DNA of 64,000 nucleotides from Hymenoscyphus infarciens (taxonomy: Eukaryota > Ascomycota > Leotiomycetes > Helotiales > Helotiaceae), in assembly GCA_001414345.1 (NCBI GenBank), contig LLCB01000018.1, positions 186,001 through 250,000 of the forward strand, given 5' to 3'. Positions within the stretch are counted from its first letter, which is position 1. Each line of letters begins with the position of its first letter. A program made the translations under genes and the position numbers. The notes below the pieces were generated by a model, which did no database searches, was not told the DNA's origin, and saw nothing but the letters and a program-made list of their open reading frames with translations. Positions 35,120 to 46,520 of this stretch are shown piece after piece.

Positions 35120-36189
35120 TCAACCCTCAAAGGTCACCTTCCTCTTCGCAGCTCCCCCGTTCTGAAAGACCTTGACAGAGTTGATCAACCAATAAGCCTC
35201 CTTAAAAGCGCCCGGAGTCTGTCCCACATACGCATTACAGCTCGCAGCAAGACTCTTGCACTTCGGCTCCGCATCCCAGCTCTTGCCAGCCCAGTCCCCA
35301 CAGAAGGCAGTATTGAAAATCATCTTATGCTCCGCAAAATACTTATCAATCGAGCATCCCCCGCCACTAAACTTGGCCATCGGTGTTCCCCAAGTTTTCG
35401 GATCCGGGTTCGAACCCAAAACATCCGCAGGAATGGAAGCTCTCGCAAAAAACCAAACGGAGATGGCGTCTGAAGTCCATTCCATGGCGTAGACTCCACC
35501 ACCAGCAGCGTTGAAACCATCACCGTATGTGCCGGGTTTGTTTGAGTGGGAGGAACAGCCGGCGTTTCCTTCACCTGTGCAGTCCCCGGATTGGAGGGTG
35601 GAGAGGGGGTCGGAGCCAGAGGTGGACATGGTGCAGCCTGGGGAGGTGTGGAGGGTTACCGAGTTGTTGGATTGAAGGTTCACGCCTTCGAGGATGTCGA
35701 TTTCGCCTTTTGTTGGCCAAGGTTCGCCGAAGGTCCACTGTTATATGTTAGCTTCTTGTCGGCATATACATTTTATTGCGGTTTTGGGGAGAGGGGGAAC
35801 AAAAGCAAGGAAAAAGAAAGGATATAACTCACAAAAGCAGGCCAAACCCCACAAGCATTCCCAGGCATATGTTTAATATCCGCCAAAAACAGTCCCTTCG
35901 TCCACTTCGCCTTGCTCTCCAAGCGTACAGATTGTCGTCCACCAGTAGGATTTACCGTCGTAGAATCAACCCCCAAATAAGCCGCACCCTCGCTATAACC
36001 TGCGAGACCACTGTTGTTGGAGCTCAAAGCGGTTTGGTAGGCGACGAATCCGTTGGTTGGATCGGTGCCGGAGAAGAATGTGAAGCCGTCGAAGAAGTTG
36101 GTCGAGTTGAAGGAATCTTTTATGGTGTAGGCGGCGTTTGCGAGACCGGCTGCGCAAACGGAGGCCAGAAGGAGAGAAGAGGTATACAT
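35120..36189 (-). CDS. Secreted GH16 endo-beta-1,3(4)-glucanase
   Basis: Two exons, 36,189-35,833 and 35,737-35,120, around a 95-bp intron (GTGAGT...ACAG); 324 residues. A signal peptide (MYTSSLLLASVCAAGLANA) is followed by a GH16 fold. Catalytic residues sit in GEIDILEG: Glu131 nucleophile, Asp133 and Glu136 acid/base. Asn-X-Ser/Thr sites are present and the C-terminal half is Cys-rich, as in laminarinase-type GH16 enzymes. There is no GPI tail or carbohydrate-binding module. Expected to hydrolyse beta-1,3/1,4-glucans in the wall or the environment. Because of the intron, the unspliced first exon seems to run on into a false C-terminus. Confidence 0.9.
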
Positions 36190-37714
36190 GCTGGAATGAT
36201 TGTATGTGTGTAGTTGAATTGAAAGTGTTCGTAATCGTAATCGTAATATCGTGAATATGTCTGAAGTAGATAGTAGAGACCGAAGCGCGTGTAAAAGTTC
36301 GAAAAGTTCCAAAGAGAGACTGGAAAGAGCGATGTTAAAAATATATAAGAAAACGCAAGTTGACTGGTCGTGAATAAATGGACAGCGTATAATGACAATG
36401 AATGTATAACAACAATGACTCTGTACCTATTAAGAAACTTGCTCGTGATCTGTCAAAGAATTCCAAGGATAAGTATCGTGAATTTTCTCTTGTCCCTAAA
36501 ACCAATCATGTCTTTATACTTCTTCTCCTTCCTATTGTGAGCAAGAAGCGAAGCCGCGAAGAAGAAACCAACGAACAAAGAAATGAAAACTAAATAAAAT
36601 CTAAATCAACATCTCAAAACAAAGAATCAAAACAGGAAACAAAGAGAAGATATAACCTACCCACAGAAAATAGAATCCGGGGGCCATCAGAGAGAGAGCC
36701 AGCGCGCCAGGTCCTATGAGTAAGGAGTCAAATGCTTAGGCCATACCTCCAAACTTCCACCCCACCACCAATCACTCCAGCCCTCCTATGAGACCTCCCA
36801 CACAAACATCCAGAAGGCTAGATCTCCCCCAAAAGGTCGGGAAAGCCGCACTTGATCAATTCCCCCTGGACTGGGGTGGTTTCAAAGAATGAGATGAACG
36901 AGGTTCCTCTTAAAGGAGTGGCTGCGGCATGCATGTCCGTTGCAACAGCCACTGCCCACTAAAGCGCCCCCATCGACCCGCAACTTCCGCAAGCTTGGGA
37001 TATTAGACTGGTGCTCTGGTTAACTGGCGGAGAGACGTTCGTAGAGTGATTAAAAGTTCCATTTCGCAAAGTCTGAGGTTGACTGAAGGGGTGGTCAATT
37101 TGTTTGAGGCCATCCCCCCACCAGATCGAAACATGCCCGTGATTGGTCCAACCCAACCCTCAAAAATAAGTGACCGTGATTGCTTGGTCCACGAATAAAC
37201 TCGTTGAAACGAGGAGTGCTATCTTCATAAAACATGGCCCTTTTCTTCTGAACACGCTGCGTCTGACTACTTATGAAATGGGTTTTCTCGTCTTCGGATA
37301 AAAGATTATATAAAGCCTCCGACCCTTTTCCATTCCCCAGCCTCGGCCAGCTGTCTATTTGCCTGCCTCAAACGAAGATGCGTCACATAAATCAGTCATA
37401 TGGTTGAGCGGTCTCCTCGGTGAATATTTTCAACATTGTCGTCATATGATACATGCCAATCCATCTAATGAACCTATACATCTCTTGTGGGTCAAAAAAG
37501 CGAAAAAAGAAAGAAAAAAGAACTCCTCCGCAGCAAGTGCAGAAACCAAGAAAAATGCAAACCCAATCAAAAGTATCAAGCCAAAGCAACTCCACTGTGG
37601 GTATGCGAAATCCGTACCGGCAGGCGGCTAGAAAAGGACGAAGGTTGAAATATTCCAGATACGTGCATGAGAAACATCAAAACATCTTCAGCACATTATG
37701 TGTTCTTCCTCCCC
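36190..37714. other. Intergenic region, 1.5 kb
   Basis: Left part is the GH16 promoter. The remainder shows no gene I can support; several 60-90 residue frames near 37,359-37,725 lack protein features. The right edge is the 3' UTR of the GT34 gene. Confidence 0.35.
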
Positions 37715-39210
37715 TTATAACTTGACCTTATGTCCGGTGATTTTGAACCAAATAACAGCCACAAACTCTTCCTTGAATAACTCCCATGGGTTGCGATTCA
37801 GGAAATTGCTCAACTCGCGGTAGTTGTACATTTCACCCCAACAATCACGTCCCCACTCACATCCTGCCATATTCACGACAAAATCTCGATCCTTCTCGTT
37901 GTAATGGATTCGGGTGTCGTTTCCATTCTCGGAACAAGCTCCGGGTGGGAAACTGTTGATTGATCGTTGTGGGATGAATGCTGTGTGTGGCCGAACCCAT
38001 GGCTGATTGGTGTAGAGGAATTCCAAGGCATCCTGTTCTTTGTGTTCCCATTCCATGTGCTTTTGTTCGTAACCAACCGGGTCCCACCAGACATCGAGTA
38101 ATCTATCGGTCCATGCGCTTCGTTTGATGAAAAACGATCCGAGATTGAATCCAGAACAATCCTGGGGAACGACCAAGTTGATAGAGTTCTGCTTTCCATC
38201 CCCAACAGGGCTACGAGCTTCGGCATCAAGGTGAAACGATGGGAAGGGGTGGGTGATATTAAGAGGATTGTATTCGTTAATGTCGCGGTAGGTGTTCGCG
38301 CTGAGGCTGTTGAAGATGTGGGATTGAAGAGAGTATGAGGGCTCCATGACGAAAGTGTTAAGATCCATCCACCAGAACCTGGAATATTTGGTTAGCAGAA
38401 TAAATTGTCAATTAGTGGAATGGCATACCATTCAGCATCCGGGTACTTTCTCAAACAATTTCGAATCGTGTCGACCTTCTCCCAGCTTTCTCTCCATTCA
38501 TGAGCATATCTCTTCTTGGTGCTCATGTCGACAATTTCCAGCTCGTACCCCCATCTATTGGCATACTTTCGTTTATTTCGTACACTATCGCGTTCAATCG
38601 CCCATTCTCGAGGACCCTTCCACTCCATTACACCACCTCCTTGATTGGCGGCAAGTATTATTACAAACTTTTTTCCACCCCCTAAATATTTATTCCTTCG
38701 CCAGTAGTAATGCAAGGCTATATTTGGTCAGACTCGTTTGTGGTGAGCATGGGATTGGGGAATCTTACGTGTGGTATAAAAGAGAATGATCATTACAATG
38801 AAAGCAAGAATGGCCAGCAGCCTCATCCGTGTCTTTCGTGAAGTATTCCTGGCCATGATTCGCAGCCTTGCCAATTTATTTCCATCTGCTGGCAACCACC
38901 GGCCTCTCCCCAGCTTCTCCTTTTCAGCATAGCTCTTCTCCGATCCGCCATTGAACCTGGGCAAGCTGTTGGAGATGGATCTGTAGTGTCGATTGAAGAA
39001 CCCATTATTCTGGGTGGAAAATGATGGATATCCATTGACACCTTCACTCTTTGCCTTGGCAGATTCCCATGTTACTGACGAACCACCATTGGAACCGCGA
39101 TAACCTGCGGCCGGACTTGATCGTCCACTGACATCGATATAGGGGCTACTGAGTCCTGGGCTTGCCCATCCACCTCCTGGCCGAGGAGACGGACTGCGCG
39201 ACAGCGTCAT
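37715..39210 (-). CDS. GT34 alpha-1,6-mannosyltransferase (Mnn10/Mnn11-like)
   Basis: Golgi type II glycosyltransferase acting on the N-glycan mannan backbone. Three exons: 39,210-38,769; 38,717-38,429; 38,378-37,715; introns of 51 and 50 bp; 464 residues. A Ser/Gly/Pro-rich cytosolic tail (1-130) is followed by a membrane anchor (LLAILAFIVMIILFY, 131-145) and the catalytic domain with KKFVIILAANQGGGV. The metal-site region reads FWWMDLNTFVMEP (Asp249), with later QDCSGFNLGSFF and HKEQDALE blocks, all typical of GT34. The frame upstream of the chosen ATG stays open for about 190 bp with low-complexity coding-like text, so a longer N-terminus is possible. Confidence 0.88.
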
Positions 39211-41609
39211 GGGAATATTGGGCGTACCAGGGATAGGAGGTAGGATGGTGACAGCGTTTCGCGATGGCGAGGTATCCGAATCGATTCCAGAAGACTCGTG
39301 GGTATTAAGACTGGCGGGGATTCCTGCGCTCGCAGCTGATGAGCGACGTCGTCGATGAGAAAACGACCCGCCAGCAGAAGAAAAAGAAGTGGGAGTTAAG
39401 GACGCCAGGACGAGGAGCAGAAATACCAGATGGCTCTCAGACCTCTGGTATGAAAATGTTAAGTTGAAGGGTCTCTCCGAAGAGGCAGCGAACTCGATTC
39501 GCCTCGTCTCGTGTGCGTGGTCGGTCTGTCGTGTATGCGCGGTGGGATGGGATGGTCAGCAAAGCCTCTGCAACAAATCCAATGCAGGATTGCTCAAATG
39601 CTGCGATGGCCTTTGGCTTCTGCGATCAGAAAGTTCGTGTTTGGGAACGGACACAGTAATTGTCGACAAGGCTTGGCGACGGCCTTTCTACGGCAGCGAT
39701 CTCGTTTTGGCGTCAGCCGGTTCGCAGTTCAGAGAGCTTTAGTAAGAGAGCCGTTGCGACGAGAATAATGGATGAAATCACAAGAATGGATGCGGTGTCA
39801 CCAAAGGACCGAAATAACAGAAGGATGAGGGGGAAATCTAAAGGCAATCTGTGAGATTTCAAGTGTTGTCTTGGCAGGTAATTGTCAATTTGGAGTTGCC
39901 AGTCTTTTCCGCTTCCATGAATCCATAGGACTATCTTACTCGCTTGCAGCCCCCTTATCAGCCTCGTGTTGGCAGAAAAAGACGGCATGCGATTAGAGGA
40001 TCACGACATACGGCAATTCAACCGAATTATTTATCTCACGATGACTTCAAGAGGCAATAGAGTCTCCTTCCCAGCATTGTTTCCTGTGTTGGAGAAGAAT
40101 CTAGAGCCCCGTGGAGGTGTACAGTCCGATGAGTACTCCACAGCTTGTGGGGTCTCATTTCCGTCTGATAAGGAAAATAAGACTTCAACAATTGTCGAAT
40201 GAATGGCGTTTGATTTTTAGTTTTCCCCACCATTTTGGTTAGACATGTTCTATCCCCTGAGTTAGCTGCGCTGCTAATTTAACCTCATGCACCAACAACA
40301 ACTAAGAGTTATGTTCCTGGAACTTCTCTTGACATCAGTAAACAAAAGATACCTCACTTAATTCATCTCGGTGCATACGAGTAGCTGCATTCACGGCTGC
40401 CTACAGAAGCAAGCTGGAGAGGTGCATCGCACGGGAATGGACTTTTGGTATCTCACTTACGGCCTATCCTGCCATACTTGAAGTCATCAATGGAGGAATG
40501 GTTGTTTATGTACTTTTTTAAAGTCAAAGTCTGTCCAACATGAAATGGGTAATAAATTAAGCTTATCATGACTGCAAGCAGTTAATGGCGGGCCGGGTGG
40601 AATGCAATCAAAAAGGGGCAGCATCAAAAGAGACTAGAGCTGAAGCGTCGTGAAAGCGGTGAGTAAATGGCAGAATATCTGAGCCTCAGGCAACACTGGG
40701 CCTCAATTCCATCCCTCACTTTTTCTCACCACACTCCGCCTCGTCTCGCCTCACAATAGAAAGACCAACACCACGCGCAAAATGAGCAGATTCATCAATC
40801 ACTTGATTTCTCTGTTGATCTGAATCCTTTCGAGCCTCATTGTCCACCATCGAGCTTTCCCAATCGCGATGCTCCATTGACAATCCCCTCATTGGCCCCG
40901 GGTTGTCGAATCTCGACTCTCCAAGCGCCCGCCAATAATTGTGCCTGTACGCATTTTCGTGGGCGCGTATTTGCAACAATATCCAGCCAAAGACGATGGG
41001 CACAACCTCAATCCGAGGCCGTAATGTCTCCATCTGCGACTGTCGGCGAATGAGAATGATCCCATGGCCTGCGAAACAGCCTGGTAATGCTGTGCCCTTG
41101 ACGTCGCCATCCAGGTTCAGGCAGAGCGAGCTTCAAATGAGCGTACAAGCCTCCGCGACCATATACATGACCCTCTGGCCATGTATTTTTTTCGTTTCAT
41201 CCATTTCTCATACACGTACTCTTCTCTTTTCCTTGTGTCTTTGTTGATCCTGCGTCCAAGTCACGGTCTTTACCTTTGTCTTCACCTTTTGTTACTCGAT
41301 AATCACTATCCTATTGTCACCCCGCCTATTGTTCCCACCACAATACCGGGCTCAACACAATAGCTTTCCTTTGTCAAATTGTACCATTTTTTGGAATTTT
41401 CTTAGAGATTTGGGATTCATACTTGCATTGTGCAGCCCTTCGGTCATTCCTTCCCTAGTTACGACGGAAAATCCAAGCTATTTCCACTCACTCGCAAACT
41501 TTACAAAGTTACAACAGCTACAACAAGTTTCGAATCACCGATCAGTACTTATAAACTCTATCAGTTTTAGATATCAAGTCTCGCTTTCTGGATATTCTCC
41601 TATACGAAT
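39211..41609. other. Intergenic region, 2.4 kb, including divergent promoters
   Basis: Separates the minus-strand GT34 gene from the plus-strand 1,141-residue gene. Within it, 40,716-41,033 (-) gives a 105-residue frame with an ATG (METLRPRIEVVPIVFGWILLQIRAHENAYR), charged and without a known domain; it may be a small gene or chance. 41,150-41,609 is strongly pyrimidine-rich, as expected of a leader and core promoter for the following gene. Confidence 0.35.
40716..41033 (-). CDS. Possible small hypothetical protein
   Basis: 105 residues from an ATG at 41,033. A short hydrophobic patch near the start (VVPIVFGWILLQI) is followed by a hydrophilic, charged remainder ending GEKK. No family recognised and no neighbouring exon could be proved. 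An overlapping frame from 41,110 could supply an upstream exon. It is reported because base composition is typical of genes here, but support is weak. Confidence 0.25.
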   Translation of the reverse strand: METLRPRIEVVPIVFGWILLQIRAHENAYRHNYWRALGESRFDNPGPMRGLSMEHRDWESSMVDNEARKDSDQQRNQVIDESAHFARGVGLSIVRRDEAECGEKK

Positions 41610-44600
41610 ATGTCTGCCCTAATTGGCACGACCGCAAAGCCAAATGGCACCTCGAAAGGTCCTTCGGCAGCACCCGCAACAAATCCTTTCGATACACCCT
41701 TCGACGGCGACGATAGTGATAGCGATGCGTACGAATGGTGGGACGAGGGAGAGTCTACCCCGCCAACGAAGCCGAAATCCTCAAAGTTGCCCGAAAGCAA
41801 TGGAGGATCAAACGTGAAACCCTTAAATCGAAGCACCACACGAAAATCAGACAAACGATACTCCGTCCACAAGCCAATTCGACATAAATCGAGAGGGAGG
41901 CAGAGAAAACAAAATGCAAAGGCAGGAATAAAAGTGGTGACGGATTTCTCTGCGAGGCAAAATCCTGCACCGGCACAGTTGCAAGCTCCAAAACAAAATA
42001 CACAGCCTGGCTGTTTCGTCGATTTGGCCGCCCTCGATGCACTGAATGGCGGGCCAAAACAGAAAACCGGCGGGTTTTGGAAGTCATTGAAAAATAAAGA
42101 ACCAGTAGCTGTGCCTGTGCCCGCACCAGCGCCCAGTCAAGCAACTCTCGCACCTACACCACACGACCCATACGATGATCTATCACCAAGTGATCGACCC
42201 ATTTTCATTGGTCTTTCCATTCCTTCCCGAGATGTCTCGATGCACCCAATAAGTCCTCAGACAGTTTCTTCTGAGACCTCGAATATCGTCCGAAGTTACC
42301 AGCATAGAACGCCAACAACGCAAGTACCAGAAACCCCTACCATTGTCATCACACCCGCCAATGAAGGATCAACCTGGTCTCCATTCGACGAAGGCAGCAT
42401 GTACAATGGACAAAAACATTCCGCCACTTCGAGCTTCCACTCGCAAACCAGCATTGAACAGAACCGAGCTGCCCCTCCAGTGCCAAAAGTCCCCACTACA
42501 ATCCTCAAAGAAGAGCAACAACGAATTGCAGCCCAAAAGAGCTGCTTCTCTCCGGACACTGATGATGGAACTGTTTGGGAGGACGAAAGTGTCAGTTCGC
42601 GTGTGGTGTCTTCATGCACCATCTTTGAAGAAGACGTTAGCCCTATTATTGTGAGAACTGCGCGTGGAGTTTCAGTATCGGATGGTTCAAAAACTGGAAA
42701 TGTTGCTACACCAGTCACCCCACGTCGATATTCAAAAGGATGGTGGAACTATATCACAACTCCATTTCTAACTCGATCAAATACATTTGCATCCATGACG
42801 AGAGATCCCCAACATCAACAACCGCCTGCTCTTCCTAATCTAGCAATTGCTGCTGCTGCAGCCCACGAGGCCGAAAGGGATGGAAAAACATGGGAGAAGC
42901 AATTCTCTCCACTCACACCTGCAACATCAACAACCATACAGTCAAATTCCTGGTGGAACGTGGAGCCAACGGATTCAAAGTCTCCAGTTTCGCCTGTAGA
43001 TTGGAAATCGGGACATAAAGTCCAGGCATCTGCAGTCACTGTGCCTTTTGTCTTTTCTGGCGATGCTCCAGGCTCTCCACGCCACTTAGAGAGTCCAGTT
43101 TCCAATATCCCTTCATCGGGCCCTGGTTCAAATGATAGGGAAATTCCAATATCTCCCGTGGAAAATCACTCGAGAGCTTTACAAAGCAACAATCCATTCA
43201 TTCGGCCTGAATCTTCCATTTCATCCAGAAGACAGGTCGTGCAACCTGAGCCTGTGGTTGTAATGCAGCAACAACCTCAAACGATAATTGTCAACAATCA
43301 TATCCACGAATCCCCAGAAAATACTCCTCCACCAGCTTACTCACCTCCTCAATCTCGTGTCCCTCGTTATAGAGCCGTCTTTCCACCAGGTCATGCCATG
43401 GAACAGCCAATGTCCCCTGGACCCATAACACCAGGAATGCAAAATGCCATGGCGGGTTCTGGAGCAGTTCAGATGGACAACGTCCCGTTGACGCCGGCAC
43501 CAACTCGTGCACCCATGAATTTGAACTCTTCTTATCCCGCACAACTACCTCCCAGAGGCAATGGGCCTGTCACAGCGGCATATTTCGAACCGCCACCAAA
43601 GAAGGCCAAGAAAGCAGAAGCAAAACGCAGACGCCATGAAAAAGAAGATGCTGCTGCTCACAAAGCAGGAGGTTTATGGCGCGGTCGAGGTTGTATCCCA
43701 AAACGAGGTTGCTACGGTCGTAAAGGGGCTGAAGGACGGAAGAAACGACGTTGCTATATTGCACTCATCATTGCCTTTTTATTGATGATCATCCTCGCTA
43801 TTGTTCTGGCTACACAACTTCATCGGAAACCTAGTCCCGGGATTGAGTCCAGTGAATGGGTTAATTTAACTGGATTCCCTCCGATTTTCGCGGGTTTGTC
43901 GACGGTTGTTGCTCCCCTCAACACCGTTGCTAATACGGGGTGTATCGCACCGGCTGCGATGTGGAGTTGTAATCTTCCTAAGGAGGTTCAAGCTACGGTT
44001 TTGCCGAATCAGAGCAATCAACCTAACTTTTTGTTTAATATCCAGTGGGATAACAGTACCGAGACGAACGCTACTTTCGCCAATGTTACTGGGAATCCGA
44101 AACTTCCTGTTCGTGCTATTGGTGGTAATGCGGTTTCTGCTGGGCAGTTTGTTAGACGGATGATTCTCAGAGCCAAAAGGGCAATCACCATCGTCCCTTC
44201 ACCAGCACCGCCTTCTTTCGCTGAGAACTTCTTTCTCGGAAATACCACAGATGGAATAGTTTCCGCGCAAAAAGCCGGAGAGCCTACACCATTTTATATC
44301 TCCCTTCTCCAACCCGAGAAATCCAACCTCACAAAACGAGGCTTGGATTTGGTTACCCGACAAGCAGATAACACCACCGACCCCTTCCCAGACCTCGATA
44401 AACTCATCCCACCGCCGTCCTCAAACCCGGATGGCACAGCAGCTCCAGCAAATCTTTTGACTCTCCCATCTCAACAACCCATCCGTCTCTACGACCGTGG
44501 CTTACCAACCGAACATTACGGATTCTACACCTACTACGATCGCTCCATCTTCCTCCAATCCGTCGACCCTCTAAACACAACCTCCACCGCAGACCAAAAT

Positions 44601-45035
44601 GGCGGCGCGACAAAGTCGCAAGCGGGCTTCAGATGTACATGGACGCAAACTCGCCTCCTCATCCAAATCTGGACGCGCAGAAATGGCACCGCTCAACTGT
44701 TGAACCCTACACATCCTACGGGTGATCTGGGACCTGATCCTGCACATGATTATTCACAGCCGGGGTCCTTTCCTTATCCTGTGACGGTGACGGTGGATAG
44801 ACATGGGGGGGATGCGAAGACGAAGTTGCTTTATTGTTATGCGGTTGATGGGGAGGGCAAGAATGTGGAGGGGAGCCAGAAGGTTATGCTTGAGCAGAGG
44901 GCGTTTGGGGGGACGGTTTTTAATCCTGCGAATAGCATTTTTGGGGGGAGTGTTAGTGATCCTGCTTTGGGCGGGTTTGATGGCGGGGATGGGGGGTGTA
45001 AATGTGGGTGGGAAAATTTTAGGGGTTTGAATTGA
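41610..45035 (+). CDS. Large single-pass membrane protein with disordered cytosolic half
   Basis: 1,141 residues in one uninterrupted exon, the longest frame here. Residues 1 to about 660 are Pro/Ser/Thr-rich and disordered, with many SP/TP sites. Residues 662-712 are strongly basic (KKAKKAEAKRRRHEKE... GRKKRRC), acting as a positive-inside stop. One membrane helix spans about 715-736 (IALIIAFLLMIILAIVL). The outer part (737-1,141) has several N-glycosylation sequons, a few Cys and no known enzyme domain; it ends in a Gly-rich tail with two Cys. Proteins of this shape are conserved in filamentous ascomycetes, sometimes under the unproven label glycoprotease family. A surface sensor or anchor is a guess. 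Confidence 0.8.
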   Translation: MSALIGTTAKPNGTSKGPSAAPATNPFDTPFDGDDSDSDAYEWWDEGESTPPTKPKSSKLPESNGGSNVKPLNRSTTRKSDKRYSVHKPIRHKSRGRQRKQNAKAGIKVVTDFSARQNPAPAQLQAPKQNTQPGCFVDLAALDALNGGPKQKTGGFWKSLKNKEPVAVPVPAPAPSQATLAPTPHDPYDDLSPSDRPIFIGLSIPSRDVSMHPISPQTVSSETSNIVRSYQHRTPTTQVPETPTIVITPANEGSTWSPFDEGSMYNGQKHSATSSFHSQTSIEQNRAAPPVPKVPTTILKEEQQRIAAQKSCFSPDTDDGTVWEDESVSSRVVSSCTIFEEDVSPIIVRTARGVSVSDGSKTGNVATPVTPRRYSKGWWNYITTPFLTRSNTFASMTRDPQHQQPPALPNLAIAAAAAHEAERDGKTWEKQFSPLTPATSTTIQSNSWWNVEPTDSKSPVSPVDWKSGHKVQASAVTVPFVFSGDAPGSPRHLESPVSNIPSSGPGSNDREIPISPVENHSRALQSNNPFIRPESSISSRRQVVQPEPVVVMQQQPQTIIVNNHIHESPENTPPPAYSPPQSRVPRYRAVFPPGHAMEQPMSPGPITPGMQNAMAGSGAVQMDNVPLTPAPTRAPMNLNSSYPAQLPPRGNGPVTAAYFEPPPKKAKKAEAKRRRHEKEDAAAHKAGGLWRGRGCIPKRGCYGRKGAEGRKKRRCYIALIIAFLLMIILAIVLATQLHRKPSPGIESSEWVNLTGFPPIFAGLSTVVAPLNTVANTGCIAPAAMWSCNLPKEVQATVLPNQSNQPNFLFNIQWDNSTETNATFANVTGNPKLPVRAIGGNAVSAGQFVRRMILRAKRAITIVPSPAPPSFAENFFLGNTTDGIVSAQKAGEPTPFYISLLQPEKSNLTKRGLDLVTRQADNTTDPFPDLDKLIPPPSSNPDGTAAPANLLTLPSQQPIRLYDRGLPTEHYGFYTYYDRSIFLQSVDPLNTTSTADQNGGATKSQAGFRCTWTQTRLLIQIWTRRNGTAQLLNPTHPTGDLGPDPAHDYSQPGSFPYPVTVTVDRHGGDAKTKLLYCYAVDGEGKNVEGSQKVMLEQRAFGGTVFNPANSIFGGSVSDPALGGFDGGDGGCKCGWENFRGLN

Positions 45036-45663
45036 GGGGCTTCAATTGATGGGGCTATGGGGTGTGTTTGTGTATGGGGAAGGTATTTTTTTTGGTGAGG
45101 GTGTATATGAGAAGGGGGTTTGGGTTTGGGGGATGTGGGATGGGGGATGGGGATGGGGATGGAAGGGAAGGGAATCGAAAATCGAAAACGGATACTTCCG
45201 GTTGCATGGTCTTTTCTGGCGTTTCCTGGGCATTTGGGATGGGGGTTGCATCAGCATAAAACATAAAGGCATAGGCATTTTAAAATAGTAGATACAAATT
45301 AATGAAGTACATGGAATAAAGACCCGTTCCTCAAAGACCAGTTTCTCAAATTGTGAGACAGTGGGCGAAATGAGTTCGTGTCCAACTTGGGTTTTCTTTT
45401 TTGTGAACGATGTGGATTTTTCGCATGGGTACTTCACTCGTATTGTTTTCTTGTGGTTTTCTTGTGACTGGTTTTTGAGGAGGGTTATTTAGATGGGGGG
45501 GACAGTGAAGTGAGAGGTGTTGGTGCATAAAGATAATAAGGTGAATGAGTTTATAAGAACATATTGAACCTCATATACAGTGACACGCGCGAGACTTTAG
45601 GTTTGGGGCAGGGTGCGAGGGAGATAAGATGGGTATATAGCCAAAAAAAAAAAAACAAAAAAA

Positions 45664-45709
<46 letters not shown>

Positions 45710-45851
45710 TTGTCTTCAGCACTCCAACAAATTTACCTAGAGGAATTGAATACTTATACATGATATGTTCTAATTCTTTTCTCAGTATAATATCTAAACT
45801 TTCTCACTTGAGTTTTTTTTTTGGGGGGGGGGGGGAAGTGAATCTTTCTTA
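45036..45851. other. 3' flank with G-rich, poly(A) and poly(T)/poly(G) tracts
   Basis: 45,055-45,180 is strongly G-rich on the plus strand, with repeated GGGGATG-like runs that could form G-quadruplexes. 45,643-45,706 is a 64-bp A tract broken by two C. 45,813-45,835 is T10 followed by G13. No gene. The A tract could be an old retroposition tail or simple slippage. Confidence 0.7.
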
Positions 45852-46517
45852 GGGCCTGTTTGGTTCGAATTTTGAACTCTTGATTTATTCGTCAAATCGA
45901 GCTAGCACAAGCCACTTTTCATTCGCTTATAAATCGACTCAATATTCCTAAATCGAATTCTTATACTATTTAGTAACTATATAGTAAATTACTTACTAAA
46001 AAGAATTCTCTAGAAATATATATTAGTATATTATAACTTCTTAACACTTACTCTAAGAAGTACTAGTATAATACCGCTAAAACAACGTACGCAACCTACC
46101 TTATAAAGCTTCGAAGTATACTAAGGCCTTTTAACAAAGTTATTCTTAAAATAGAGAGCTACTAATATAGCTACTATTATACTAGCAACTATAGTATATC
46201 TACGATTAAGAATAGCACAGCGTTACTATACTAAATAAGAGAGGTATACTATAGTATTATTAGTATTATATACAAGTATAAATAAATCAAAGGTTTAATT
46301 CGTAAAAACATCTCTAGAAGTATATTCATAAATCGAGCTTTTTTATATAAGAGATTCATAAATATAGTGCTAAGGCTTAATTCAAGTAATTCAATTTATA
46401 AATAGAGGCTTTTTACTAAACGGATTTATAATTTAAAAGTAGATTCACGAATTGAATTAATTCGATTCAACTTTTATATAGAGATTCGCGAATCGAGAGC
46501 GCGAACTAAACAGGCTC
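45852..46517. mobile_element. Terminal-inverted-repeat element, copy 1 (PIF/Harbinger-like MITE)
   Basis: 666 bp bounded by TTA direct repeats (45,849-45,851 and 46,518-46,520). The left end GGGCCTGTTTGGTTCG and the reverse complement of the right end (GAGCCTGTTTAGTTCG) match at 13 of 16 positions. The TTA duplication and GC-rich ends fit PIF/Harbinger-type MITEs. The interior is AT-rich and RIP-like, with no transposase frame. A second copy lies at 47,830-48,506 in the same orientation. Confidence 0.8.
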
Positions 46518-46520
46518 TTA

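Noticed and set aside
39389..39742. 117-residue plus-strand frame
   Set aside because: Antisense to the leader/upstream coding-like part of the GT34 gene; no domain.
24370..41609. Biosynthetic gene cluster
   Set aside because: Permease, membrane protein, glucanase and glycosyltransferase occur without any backbone enzyme (PKS, NRPS, terpene synthase) or pathway regulator.
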